A DNA stretch of 27,827 nt, taken from positions 1-27,827 of the forward strand of contig JAKALK010000003.1 in assembly GCA_021813155.1 (NCBI GenBank), written 5' to 3'. Shown here one piece after another: positions 1 to 7,877 of the stretch (its first letter is position 1; each line of letters begins with the position of its first letter). The notes under the pieces were generated by a model, which had not been told where the DNA came from, made no database searches, and worked only from the letters and a program-made list of their open reading frames with translations. The position numbers and the translations under genes are program-made. This stretch comes from a bacterium (lineage in GTDB: Bacteria > Patescibacteriota > Minisyncoccia > UBA6257 > 2-01-FULL-56-20).

Positions 1-166
1 TTTAGGAGGCGGTCAGGACGGAATGATTCACATCTCTGAATTTAAGAGTGGGTTTGTGAAGGATATAAACGAGGTGGCTCGAGTCGGAGATTTTGTAAGA
101 GCAAAGGTGATAAAAGTGGAGGACGGTAAGATTGGGCTTTCGGTAAAACAATTAGCAGAAGGATAG
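1..166 (+). CDS. pnp: C-terminal S1 RNA-binding domain, probably polynucleotide phosphorylase (5' end outside window)
   Basis: Only the last 54 codons are present, read from base 2 to the TAG at 164-166. The peptide has a typical S1/OB-fold ending: DGMIHISEF, then VGDFVRAKVIKVE, then GKIGLSVK. S1 domains bind single-stranded RNA. PNPase, the phosphorolytic 3'-5' exoribonuclease, usually ends in one S1 domain a few residues before the stop, which fits here. Other S1 proteins such as RpsA cannot be excluded from this fragment. The S1 assignment is firm; the pnp name is an inference from the C-terminal position. Confidence 0.65.
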   Translation, partial: LGGGQDGMIHISEFKSGFVKDINEVARVGDFVRAKVIKVEDGKIGLSVKQLAEG

Positions 167-171
167 AGAGG

Positions 172-201
172 TTGGGGGTTTTAAGTTATTGAGTCTATAA
201 T
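172..201 (+). promoter_or_regulatory. Promoter of the 208 gene, leaderless
   Basis: TATAAT at 196-201 is followed by exactly 6 nt and then the ATG at 208, so the expected transcript starts on the A of the start codon. A weak -35 candidate, TTGGGG (172-177), lies 18 nt upstream. No SD sequence precedes the ATG. Confidence 0.6.
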
Positions 202-207
202 AAAGCT

Positions 208-1176
208 ATGGCTGATTTTTTCGGTGGTTCGACTCAAGAGAGAGATCCTGGGGCGTATGTGCCTCCGCCGCCAAATGAGATTAGTATTAGGACGTTAGAT
301 TCAGACGTGAAGTCTATGGCTCTTTCGGGAGGGAATTTTACCCAGTCTCAGCGGGTAGTTTTACCGACTACTAATTCAGCCACCGCATTTAACAGAAAAC
401 TACCTAGTTCGGGTGGATTCCTAAAAATGGCGTTGTGGGTTGGGTTAGCTTTTTTAGTTTTGTCGGCTTTTGTTTATTTTCTTTATCCTTTGTTTTCTTC
501 TCCTTATAGGGGTGGCGGTTTAGGGGGAGCTACCTCAACTACTTCAACGACTACTCCGGAGTTGCCCAGTGTCCCGCCGAGCATCACGATTCCTAATTTT
601 GAACACGAAAGCTTTTTTAGACGGAGAGCAGATAAGGTTTTAGAGATGAAATTTAATTATCCGGCTACAAGCGTCTCTGATTTAGAAACCTATACGCAAA
701 AAGTTTTTGATTTACTTCAAGGAGACAAATCAACTTCGAGTTTATTTGAAGTGGAAGTAAAAAATGGGGGAGGGAGATGGTTGGCGCTCAGTCAGTTTTT
801 TAAGGTTATCGGTGCGAATTTTTTACCTGAAGATTTCTGGGCTGAGAATTTTGAGCCAGATTTTACCCTTTTTGTTTTTAAGAATAAAGATGGTTTTTGG
901 CCAGGGGTAGTAGCCCAGCTTGGAGAAGGAAAAAGTTGGTTGATTTTGAAATCTCAGATTACCCAACTAGAGCGCTCTTCGGATTTTGAAAAGTTTTTTG
1001 TGACTACCCCCGGAAGTCGTTTTGGTAATTTTGAAGATAAGTTAATCAGCGGACAACCGGCCCGGTCTCTTAAGTATAGTAAGTCTTCGGCGGAGTTTAT
1101 TTATGGTTGGTTTCACAATTATATGGTAATCAGCACTTCGCTCGATGGGCTCAAAGAAGCGATCGGGAGATTATAG
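208..1176 (+). CDS. Unknown single-pass membrane protein with a large C-terminal domain
   Basis: This 322-aa protein is not recognised. Residues 1-72 are polar and Pro/Ser-rich, with a run of prolines near residue 20. One hydrophobic segment spans about 73-96 (WVGLAFLVLSAFVYFLYPLF). A Gly/Ser/Thr/Pro linker follows (about 100-128), then a soluble domain of about 195 residues rich in Phe and Trp. With no signal peptidase site, the segment probably acts as an uncleaved anchor that leaves the C-terminal domain outside. The start is supported by a -10 box at leaderless distance. The gene follows the pnp-like gene and converges on recA. The fold resembles envelope proteins of unknown function seen in CPR genomes, but I can name no family. 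Confidence 0.75.
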   Translation: MADFFGGSTQERDPGAYVPPPPNEISIRTLDSDVKSMALSGGNFTQSQRVVLPTTNSATAFNRKLPSSGGFLKMALWVGLAFLVLSAFVYFLYPLFSSPYRGGGLGGATSTTSTTTPELPSVPPSITIPNFEHESFFRRRADKVLEMKFNYPATSVSDLETYTQKVFDLLQGDKSTSSLFEVEVKNGGGRWLALSQFFKVIGANFLPEDFWAENFEPDFTLFVFKNKDGFWPGVVAQLGEGKSWLILKSQITQLERSSDFEKFFVTTPGSRFGNFEDKLISGQPARSLKYSKSSAEFIYGWFHNYMVISTSLDGLKEAIGRL

Positions 1177-1205
1177 TTTAGATACTTAAGGCGTCGCTTG
1201 CACTG

Positions 1206-1316
1206 GAAGGACGTTAATGATTTCACTTCGATACTAACTAGAAGAAACGAGTCGAAATTTATTACAGAGCAGGTTGCGAACCCGGTTTGCTGGTAGGCAG
1301 ACCGAATGTCCTTCAA
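1206..1316. other. Possible structured RNA or hairpin cluster between two convergent genes
   Basis: The 179-bp gap between convergent genes has no ORF of its own. GAAGGACGT (about 1207-1216) can pair with ATGTCCTTC near 1307-1316 (9 bp with one G-T). Enclosed are a hairpin TTCG..ACT/AGT..CGAA (about 1228-1258) and an 8-bp hairpin CGGTTTGC/GCAGACCG around 1279-1301. The layout is a three-way junction about 110 nt across. It could be a 3'-UTR or terminator element for either flanking gene, or a small RNA. No clear promoter was found. Confidence 0.3.
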
Positions 1317-1355
1317 ATGCTTTCTTTGGAGAAAGAAGAAAGGGGATTAGGCGTC

Positions 1356-2378
1356 TTACTCTTGAGACGATGCGGTTTTTGGATTCTTAAGGATTTTTTT
1401 CTTTATTTCTGTGAGGAGTTTCTTGTCCTCTTTAAGTTTTTCGCGGATGTTGTCGAATCCGGTACCGAGGCGCTCGCCTTCGAAGCTGTAACTCGCGCCG
1501 GATTTGGTGACGACGCCGGCTTTTAATCCCGCGTTTAGGACGTCGGCTTCGTAGGAGATGCCTTCACCATACATAATGTCGAATTCGGCCTGCTTAAATG
1601 GAGCGGCAACTTTGTTTTTTACCACTTTAGCTTTGACGCGCGAACCGACGATTTCGTCTCCTTTTTTAACTTGGGCGATGCGGCGGACATCGATTCTTAC
1701 CGAGGCGTAGAATTTCAAGGCGCGGCCGCCAGGAGTGGTTTCGGGGTTGCCAAACATTACGCCGATTTGCATTCGAATTTGGTTTATAAAAATAATAAGA
1801 GTGTTAGACTTCGCGGCGATAGCGGTTAATTTCCGGAGGGCCTGCGACATCATTCTGGCTTGGAGGCCGATGAATTGCGCACCCATCTCGCCTTCGATTT
1901 CGGCGCGAGGAGTTAAGGCGGCAACTGAATCGACCACAATGACCGAAATGATACCAGAGCGGACTAAGGATTCCAGGATATTTAGGGCTTCTTCGCCGTT
2001 ATCGGGCTGGGAAATAAGCAGGTCGTTGATTTTAACGCCGAGTTTTTTGGCATATTCGGGATCGAGGGCATGTTCGGCGTCGATATAAGCCGCCTTACCG
2101 CCTTGTTTTTGAGATTGGGCGACGACATTAAGAGCAAGCGTGGTTTTTCCTGATGCTTCGGGGCCAAAAATTTCAACAATTCGGCCACGGGGAAGGCCGC
2201 CGACACCGAGGGCGAGGTCGAGCGAGAAAGAGCCCGTTGGAATCGAGGCGACGTCAACTTTATGAGTTTCGCCCAAGGTCATAATAGCTCCCTCGCCGAA
2301 CTTGCCGCGGAGATTGTCGAGTAGTTCGCTTAGGTTGTTTTTTTCTTCTTTTTCTGGCTTGGTTTTTTTGTTGATCAT
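1356..2378 (-). CDS. recA: Recombinase RecA
   Basis: RecA forms ATP-dependent filaments on single-stranded DNA, drives strand exchange and, where an SOS system exists, triggers LexA cleavage. The 340-aa length is typical. Visible motifs are Walker A GPEASGKT (72-79; the usual form is GPESSGKT), the Walker B region VIVVDSVAAL, and the loop-2 stretch FINQIRMQIGVMFGNPETTPGG. The C-terminus ends Lys-rich, without the long acidic tail of enterobacterial RecA. The ATG at 2378 gives the usual short N-terminal helix before LRGKFGEGAIM and lies 3 nt from the predicted transcription start. No LexA-box palindrome was seen at the promoter. Confidence 0.97.
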   Translation of the reverse strand: MINKKTKPEKEEKNNLSELLDNLRGKFGEGAIMTLGETHKVDVASIPTGSFSLDLALGVGGLPRGRIVEIFGPEASGKTTLALNVVAQSQKQGGKAAYIDAEHALDPEYAKKLGVKINDLLISQPDNGEEALNILESLVRSGIISVIVVDSVAALTPRAEIEGEMGAQFIGLQARMMSQALRKLTAIAAKSNTLIIFINQIRMQIGVMFGNPETTPGGRALKFYASVRIDVRRIAQVKKGDEIVGSRVKAKVVKNKVAAPFKQAEFDIMYGEGISYEADVLNAGLKAGVVTKSGASYSFEGERLGTGFDNIREKLKEDKKLLTEIKKKILKNPKTASSQE

Positions 2379-2387
2379 GTTAGTATA

Positions 2388-2415
2388 ATTTTAGTTCAGT
2401 CCCCGGCTTTGGCAA
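2388..2415 (-). promoter_or_regulatory. recA promoter, near-leaderless
   Basis: On the minus strand TTGCCA (2410-2415) and TAAAAT (2388-2393) are separated by 16 nt. The predicted transcription start at 2381 leaves a 3-nt leader before the recA ATG. On the plus strand a TATAAT at 2384-2389 overlaps this promoter and could serve the divergent HTH gene. Confidence 0.5.
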
Positions 2416-2451
2416 GAGAACTTGGATTTGATTGTTTTAAGGAGGTGTGGC

Positions 2452-2634
2452 GTGGAACAGGATTTTGAAACAAAGATTCGGATGCTCCTCAGGAAAGGGT
2501 ATAGCCCGGAAGGGATTGCTAAATCGCTGAATATCTCGGTCGATTCTGTCCGGGATATATCTCGTCGTCGAACGCAGGGGCTCCCTAAAAACGAATTTCA
2601 TATTATCAGGAGAGTGGTGATGCCTGATTCCTAG
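2452..2634 (+). CDS. Small helix-turn-helix protein
   Basis: The protein has 60 aa. Residues about 6-35 (MLLRKGYSPEGIAKSLNIS followed by VDSVRDISRRR) form a clear helix-turn-helix of the sigma-region-4/LuxR/transposase-like type, with basic residues in the recognition helix. The remaining 25 residues are short and basic with no second domain. The GTG at 2452 is chosen because a perfect AGGAGG (2440-2445) sits 6 nt upstream; the TTG at 2422 has no SD. It is divergent from recA and convergent with the rodZ-like gene, as an isolated transcription unit. The SD and GTG start contrast with the leaderless neighbours. It is probably a DNA-binding regulator; the target is unknown. Confidence 0.75.
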   Translation: MEQDFETKIRMLLRKGYSPEGIAKSLNISVDSVRDISRRRTQGLPKNEFHIIRRVVMPDS

Positions 2635-2654
2635 GTGAGCTTCCTCGTTTTGGG

Positions 2655-2685
2655 GCCGCGGCGAGTAACCGCGGCTTTCAGTTTT
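2655..2685 (+). terminator. Terminator of the HTH gene
   Basis: GCCGCGG (2655-2661) and CCGCGGC (2669-2675) form a perfect 7-bp stem with a 7-nt loop, followed by TTTCAGTTTT. The T-tract runs into the stop codon of the convergent minus-strand gene, so there is almost no spare sequence between the units. Confidence 0.7.
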
Positions 2686-3376
2686 CTATCGTAGAAGTAA
2701 CGCCAGAGCCTTGGGAATTTAACATTTCTGTTTTTTGTGATTCCGGGTGTGGTTCGTAAATAATGTTGCGGGTTATTTTAGTTTCTTGGCCGAGAAATTT
2801 TTTGGCAGCGATTTCTATAATGTTTGGACCCGGATCGAGGGAAATTGTTTTTTGCCAGGATCCGTCTTGGTTAATTGGGGTGGCTTCGCCATTGATCATA
2901 ACTTTATCTCCGCCGCGCAAGTTTCCTTGAAGAGTAATGTCTTTAGTCTGAATAATTAAAACCTCTTCGCTCGGAGGATAGGTGGTGGTGATTTCCGGGC
3001 GGCCGAAGATTTTTGAAGATCGAAATCCAAAATAAGCCAGGATAATTAGGATAATTAGGATGATGGGCCAGTTTTTCCTGTTGGCAACTTTTTTGGCAAA
3101 CCGATTTTGAGGCAGAGAGTCTTTATTTCCTGATGTTACAATTTCTCCTTCTCGCCTTAGATCTTGCCACCAGGGTTCTGGATCAAACTCTAAGATTTCC
3201 GATATTTTTTTTAGATATCCGCGAATATAGGGAGCAGGGGGGAGAGCATCGAGATTGCCAGAGTTTAAGTTTTCTAAGTGTTTCAAAGCAATGCCGGAGA
3301 TTTCCGACAGTTTTTTAAGGCTTAGCCCCTTCTCTTTGAGTTTGTCACTAAAAAAGCTTTGGAAGTCAGGGTTCAT
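2678..3376 (-). CDS. RodZ-like HTH membrane protein
   Basis: This 232-aa protein has the RodZ architecture. Residues about 8-75 form a cytoplasmic HTH_25/Xre-type domain (LSLKKLSEISGI, then PAPYIRGYLKKISEIL). One membrane segment lies at about 103-121 (WPIILIILIILAYFGF). An extracellular beta domain spans about 138-208, with a pattern like glucodextranase-B/Ig domains (LQGNLRGGDKVMINGE, then GSWQKTISLDPGPNIIEIAA). In other bacteria RodZ links MreB to the elongation machinery. The start overlaps the ftsK stop as ATGA (3373-3376), implying translational coupling with ftsK. The role in cell shape or division is inferred from architecture and partner. Confidence 0.85.
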   Translation of the reverse strand: MNPDFQSFFSDKLKEKGLSLKKLSEISGIALKHLENLNSGNLDALPPAPYIRGYLKKISEILEFDPEPWWQDLRREGEIVTSGNKDSLPQNRFAKKVANRKNWPIILIILIILAYFGFRSSKIFGRPEITTTYPPSEEVLIIQTKDITLQGNLRGGDKVMINGEATPINQDGSWQKTISLDPGPNIIEIAAKKFLGQETKITRNIIYEPHPESQKTEMLNSQGSGVTSTIEN

Positions 3377-5490
3377 AGCTGGTCTGCATTAAATTTTGAC
3401 TTGAAGTCGACACCAATTTTGTCTAAGTATACCTCGCGGGGTTTAGCGCCTTCTCCTCGACCAATTAAACCATTTTCTTCCATCAAGTCGAGTAGGCGAG
3501 CGGCTCTCGCGTAGCCGACTTTAAGGCGGCGCTGAAGGAGTGAAGCCGAAGCTTTTTTGGCTTCCCGGACAACTTCAACGGCTTCTAGGTATAATTCGTC
3601 GTCGGTCTCGGATTCGCCGTCGAAGCCATCTAAAACGTCGCTCGAATTTTCTCGATTCCCATTGGAGAGATCTATTTCTTCTTCGCTTTCTTCGGGTTGG
3701 TTGTTTTCTTTAATGAAATTAACTACTTTGTTGGCTTCTTCTTCGGTAATGTAGGAGCCTTGGATACGTTTGGGTTTTGAAAGCTCGGAAGAGATGAAAA
3801 GTAAATCGCCGCCGCCTAGTAGCTTCTCGGCGCCGGAGGTGTCGAGGATAGTACGGGAATCGACTTGGCTAGCAACTTGGAGAGCAATGCGGCTTGTAAT
3901 ATTGGCTTTGATAAGGCCGGTGATGATCTCAACAGATGGTCGTTGAGTAGAAAGGATAAGATGAATGCCCGTTGCGCGAGCCATCTGTGCCAGTCGGACA
4001 ATCGAGCCTTCAACTTCACGTCCATAGGATGTCATTAGATCGGCTAGCTCATCAACAACAATTATTAGGTAGGGTAGGGGTTCTTCGGGCCCTGATTTGT
4101 TATAGGAAGCTATGTCGCGCCGGCCAGCTTTAAGAAGAATGTCGTATCTTCTGTCCATTTCGGTGATGGCCCACCGGAGAGCATTGATAGCTTTCTTATT
4201 TTCGGTAATGACGGAAGTGGCTAAGTGGGGGAGCCCCTCGTAAGTTGAGAGCTCGACGCGTTTGGGATCAACTAAGATCAGCTTTAGAGTAGTCGGCGAG
4301 TTTTTATAGAGGAGCGAAATTAAAATTGAGTGGATGGTGATAGATTTACCGCTGCCGGTGGCTCCGGCGACTAGAAGGTGGGGCATTTTCTCAATGTCAG
4401 CAAAAATAGGTTCGCCGCTTACGTTGCGGCCAAGGGCAAAACCGAGTAGGCCAGAGCTCTGAAACTCGGGGTAGAGGATAAGGCTACCCAAGCGAACGAG
4501 GGCGGCTGCTTTATTCGGGACTTCGATGCCAACCAGAGACTTTCCTGGAATTGGGGCTTCAATGCGGATGGGGTGGACGGCTAAGGCGAGGGCTAAGTCT
4601 TGGCTTAGGGCGGTGATGCGAGAGAGTTTGACTCCTTCAGCGGGTTTTAGAGTGTAGCGAGTGACTTTTGGGCCAATGTTAATTTCTCCCATTTCAACCG
4701 GGATACCGAATGACTCCAGGGTTCTTTTGATGATGTTCGCGTTTGCGCGGAGGTCTCCGGTCGACGGTTTTTCGGTTGATGATTTTAGAAGGTCGAGAGG
4801 GGGTGCGATGTAGTCTTTAATTTTGTGGACTTTAACCTTTTGAGGTTTGGGGGCTGCGGAGAAGATGTTGGTGATACTTTTCTTAATTCTACTCTCTTCT
4901 TCGGCGCCCACTTCTTCGACTTCTTCTTCGGTTTCTTCGTCATCTTCTTTTTCTTCCTTCTCATCTTCTGGCGTTTCGATATCAACCTCTTCTTTATCGG
5001 CTTTTTTAGGGAGAGAAATCTTAATCGGGATATTTAGAGTTATCAGTATCGAGATGATAAGAATGATGGTGTTGATGATAGTCGAGGCAATTTGGCCGAA
5101 GGGGGTTTTAAGAGATCCTAAAACAAACCCAAGCCATCCCCCTTTTCCTTCAGCAAAGATTTGAATTAAGCCGAGAGATGAAAGAAGGGTCAGGGTGGTA
5201 CCGAGAAACACTACCCAGGATGGCCTTTTTTTATTAGTAAGGATTAGGGCCCCGCCGGCCATAAGCAGGCTGAGCGGCATAATGAGGTAGCCCCACCCAA
5301 AGAGCGTGTTTAAAGCTTGGAATATGAGTTCCCCGACTGGGCCGGCTTTGTGGGCTCTTGCGAGAGTAAAAATGAGGCCTAGGCCGATTAAGGCAATACC
5401 CCAGATAGATCTTTTGGTTTCGGGGCGGAGCCAGCCGCCGCCATCGTCGCTGTCTTCTTCCTCCCGTCGTTTTTTTCTGTTTCTCGCCAT
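3373..5490 (-). CDS. ftsK: DNA translocase FtsK/SpoIIIE
   Basis: FtsK is a septum-anchored DNA pump that clears chromosome arms during division. The 705-aa protein has four hydrophobic segments (about 29-45, 63-86, 90-112, 130-156), then a strikingly acidic linker (about 166-200, mostly Glu/Asp), the alpha/beta RecA-like motor with Walker A GATGSGKS (376-383) and Walker B LIIVVDELADL (475-485), and a C-terminal winged-helix gamma domain (about 640-700) that normally reads polar DNA motifs. It heads a two-gene operon with the rodZ-like gene. A -10 box, TATAAA, ends 6 nt before the ATG, predicting a leaderless transcript. Confidence 0.96.
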   Translation of the reverse strand: MARNRKKRREEEDSDDGGGWLRPETKRSIWGIALIGLGLIFTLARAHKAGPVGELIFQALNTLFGWGYLIMPLSLLMAGGALILTNKKRPSWVVFLGTTLTLLSSLGLIQIFAEGKGGWLGFVLGSLKTPFGQIASTIINTIILIISILITLNIPIKISLPKKADKEEVDIETPEDEKEEKEDDEETEEEVEEVGAEEESRIKKSITNIFSAAPKPQKVKVHKIKDYIAPPLDLLKSSTEKPSTGDLRANANIIKRTLESFGIPVEMGEINIGPKVTRYTLKPAEGVKLSRITALSQDLALALAVHPIRIEAPIPGKSLVGIEVPNKAAALVRLGSLILYPEFQSSGLLGFALGRNVSGEPIFADIEKMPHLLVAGATGSGKSITIHSILISLLYKNSPTTLKLILVDPKRVELSTYEGLPHLATSVITENKKAINALRWAITEMDRRYDILLKAGRRDIASYNKSGPEEPLPYLIIVVDELADLMTSYGREVEGSIVRLAQMARATGIHLILSTQRPSVEIITGLIKANITSRIALQVASQVDSRTILDTSGAEKLLGGGDLLFISSELSKPKRIQGSYITEEEANKVVNFIKENNQPEESEEEIDLSNGNRENSSDVLDGFDGESETDDELYLEAVEVVREAKKASASLLQRRLKVGYARAARLLDLMEENGLIGRGEGAKPREVYLDKIGVDFKSKFNADQL

Positions 5491-5496
5491 TTTGCT

Positions 5497-5502
5497 TTTA
5501 TA
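5497..5502 (-). promoter_or_regulatory. -10 box of ftsK, leaderless
   Basis: TATAAA on the minus strand (5497-5502) is followed by 6 nt (5496-5491) and then the A of the ftsK ATG at 5490. The predicted transcript therefore begins at the start codon. The -35 region is poor and T-rich. Confidence 0.55.
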
Positions 5503-5539
5503 TTTTCTTACATATCTTTTAAAAAGACAAATAAGATTT

Positions 5540-5545
5540 TATAAT
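5540..5545 (+). promoter_or_regulatory. -10 box of the phosphohexomutase gene, leaderless
   Basis: A consensus TATAAT is followed by 6 nt, a predicted start at 5552 and the ATG at 5553 (1-nt leader). It shares the 62-bp ftsK/phosphohexomutase divergent gap with the ftsK promoter. No SD is present. Confidence 0.6.
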
Positions 5546-5552
5546 TTTCCTA

Positions 5553-7754
5553 ATGGCAAAATTTAACGACCTAGCTTCGAGGGAGAAATATTTAAGTGAG
5601 CTCAAAGAAGAATACTTTCGGTCAGTTAAGGATATAACTCCTGATTGGATAAAGAATAGCCCAATTTTTGATTCGAACGATTCGGGCGAGATTAACTTAG
5701 TGATTAACAAAGATTTTGTCGAGAAGTATGAATTGGAAAAGTGGCTTCAAAATTACAAGAAAGAGGCCCAACATTCAACCGGGGGGATTCGAGGCCCTCA
5801 AAACATTTTGTATTCTTGGGATTCGAGGTTCCCAATAAATCAGATAGGGGTGGTTTTGGCAACTTTGGGGAAGAGTTTGGTTTTGAAGGACCACATCAAA
5901 GATCGCGAAATTCACAAGGTGGTGGCGGGGGAAGTGCGTTATAACACTAAACAATATATTGAGCTTATTTCTCGCATTCACGCTGGCCAAAGAATTTATA
6001 CTCACCAGACTGGCGATAATGTTCCGATAGCAATTTGGCTCGCATCTTTTTTTATTTTTATGAATGATTATGACGGCGGGGAATTTGTGACTTCGAGCCA
6101 CGCAATTAGTAGTAAGACGGCCACTAAAGATTTAGATAATCAAGGCAGTCAGTTTTTGCCAGAAATGTCTTTGGCTTTTATTCAGAAAATCGAGGAGATT
6201 ATAAAAATAGCGAAAGAGATGCCCCAGGGGTATCGTATTACCTTGGCTCCTAAAAAAAATAATTTTACCATCCAAGATTTTGAAGCAATTAAACTTTACG
6301 CGGATTATTTGCGGGGCGGAGTGGCAACGGAGGCGAACATCAACCTTATTAAAGAGGCAATGAGTCAGGGAATGAGGCTGATGATGGAAACGGTAGGCGG
6401 ATCAATGTATCGGACAATGATGCCGCTTCTTAGGGAGTTCGGAATTTTGGACGTTTTTGAGTGGAATAACCAAAATGAAGATCCATTTTTTCACGGTGTT
6501 GGTAAAACTCGGAAGTTAAATCCTAAAAATGGGCGAGAAGAGTTTTTTGATTTTTCTTGCGATGCTTCTTTGCCGGAGGTGGAAGAAACAATGTTTTATG
6601 AGCACTTCCTTAAGGATAAACCGGTGGGTTATGTTCTATTTATAACTGATCCAGACGGTGATCGTTTGGTGATTGGGCAGGTGGAGCCGATTGCGAATAA
6701 GGAAAGATTGGATAGTTTTGGGATTTATTCGATCAAGATCAACAATGAAAAAATTGTTTCTTTTTATCACCCGACTTTTTCCTTTTTGATGGTGATGGAC
6801 TTTTATATGAAACAGATGAAAAAAGCTGGTTTATGGGGGAATCATCCTCGGTTTATGATCGTGACAACTCCGTGTTCGAGGGCGTGGGATGAATGGGCAG
6901 CGGCGAATGGGGTAACGGTTCTTACAACGCCGGTAGGTTTTAAAGAAATTGCGACGACTATGAAAAAAGTTGAGAAGAAATTGTTTTCTCGCCCAAGCGA
7001 GCCGGTGGTCCTAAATGATGTTTGGCGGGAAGGGACAAATTTAGGGGTTAATCCAAGAATTGCTTTTGCCGGAGAGGAAAGCGGAGGGATGATTATTGGC
7101 CCCGAGGAGATTATTCAGAGTGGCAAAGGAAGAAAGGCGCTGGCGATGAGGGAGAAGAGTGCGGGGGAGGCTTCCATAATTACAGCGGCGCTCGCAGCCC
7201 ATCTTTTTTTGGAGAAGAAATCGATGCTTGAGTATTTAGAAGAAGTCTTTAAAGAGTCTAGTATTGTTTATCGTTATTATGAGCGAGTTGATATTACCTA
7301 CTACAATGAAAGCGAACCCGACCCAGAGAAATTACTGAAAGCTAAAGCCGACGGAGAAGTTAAAAGAGACGAGATAGATCTTTATTATTTGGGAATTGCT
7401 CTTGCGATCCGAGAGAAATTAGTTACGATCGGCGAAGCGAAGGAAATACTTTTAGAGGCCGTGCCCGAGTTAGACTTTTCGAGTTTGGAGGACGTGCGTT
7501 TTACGGGAGATGCGACATATTTAGCTTTTAAGAATATGTTTGTCCAAATTAGGAAATCTGGAACCGATGCGAAGCTGCGGGGTTATAGCAATGGCGATGA
7601 TCGAGGGAAGTGCATAAAGTATCTGGATTGTTTAGTCCACTATTCTGGAGAAATTACTCCGCTTTATGACAAGAAAATTCCGGCTAGTTTCCGTCAGATT
7701 ATTTATGACAAAACTAAGAAAATATACGAAGATTATCTCTACACCGGATTATAA
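5553..7754 (+). CDS. Phosphoglucomutase/phosphomannomutase family protein (long form)
   Basis: Alpha-D-phosphohexomutases interconvert 1- and 6-phosphosugars, feeding nucleotide-sugar and envelope synthesis. Family signatures are all visible: the N-terminal STGGIRGP loop (about 75-82), the phosphoserine loop TSSHAIS (180-186; S182 expected to carry phosphate), the metal loop DPDGDR (366-371) and the sugar-binding GEESGG (507-512). The phosphoserine loop lacks the common Asn/Asp-Pro after SH. At 733 aa the protein is well above the usual 450-600, with extra length N-terminal and around 530-700. Specificity (glucose or mannose) cannot be read from sequence. A perfect 16-bp palindrome covers its stop codon. 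Confidence 0.9.
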   Translation: MAKFNDLASREKYLSELKEEYFRSVKDITPDWIKNSPIFDSNDSGEINLVINKDFVEKYELEKWLQNYKKEAQHSTGGIRGPQNILYSWDSRFPINQIGVVLATLGKSLVLKDHIKDREIHKVVAGEVRYNTKQYIELISRIHAGQRIYTHQTGDNVPIAIWLASFFIFMNDYDGGEFVTSSHAISSKTATKDLDNQGSQFLPEMSLAFIQKIEEIIKIAKEMPQGYRITLAPKKNNFTIQDFEAIKLYADYLRGGVATEANINLIKEAMSQGMRLMMETVGGSMYRTMMPLLREFGILDVFEWNNQNEDPFFHGVGKTRKLNPKNGREEFFDFSCDASLPEVEETMFYEHFLKDKPVGYVLFITDPDGDRLVIGQVEPIANKERLDSFGIYSIKINNEKIVSFYHPTFSFLMVMDFYMKQMKKAGLWGNHPRFMIVTTPCSRAWDEWAAANGVTVLTTPVGFKEIATTMKKVEKKLFSRPSEPVVLNDVWREGTNLGVNPRIAFAGEESGGMIIGPEEIIQSGKGRKALAMREKSAGEASIITAALAAHLFLEKKSMLEYLEEVFKESSIVYRYYERVDITYYNESEPDPEKLLKAKADGEVKRDEIDLYYLGIALAIREKLVTIGEAKEILLEAVPELDFSSLEDVRFTGDATYLAFKNMFVQIRKSGTDAKLRGYSNGDDRGKCIKYLDCLVHYSGEITPLYDKKIPASFRQIIYDKTKKIYEDYLYTGL

Positions 7755-7759
7755 TCCGG
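7744..7759. repeat. Perfect 16-bp palindrome over a stop codon
   Basis: CCGGATTATAATCCGG is self-complementary and contains the TAA stop (7752-7754). As RNA it gives a short stem with a tight loop. No T-tract follows, so it is a poor intrinsic terminator; an mRNA 3'-end stabiliser or a binding site are alternatives. Confidence 0.5.
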
Positions 7760-7801
7760 AACGAATGAGTATGTTTATAAACAACTTAGGAACAAAGTAG
7801 G

Positions 7802-7829
7802 TTGAAATTAGGTTTGAGGGTGGTATGGT
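7802..7829 (+). promoter_or_regulatory. Promoter of the 7878 gene with a real 5' leader
   Basis: TTGAAA (7802-7807), 16-nt spacer, TATGGT (7824-7829) with an upstream TGG giving an extended -10. The predicted start near 7836 leaves about 42 nt of leader containing AGGAGG at 7864-7869. Confidence 0.5.
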
Positions 7830-7877
7830 AAGGGTAGAACGTTGGAAACCTTTAGCCCACGAGAGGAGGTGATGAAC

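Noticed and set aside
1206..1316. Assignment as SRP RNA because of GGAAGG
   Set aside because: The conserved SRP apical loop and its partner strand are absent on either strand.
4785..5164. Several ORFs on both strands over the FtsK acidic linker
   Set aside because: Ser/Phe/Lys-rich translations of the GAA/GAG-rich linker in other frames; FtsK is unambiguous.
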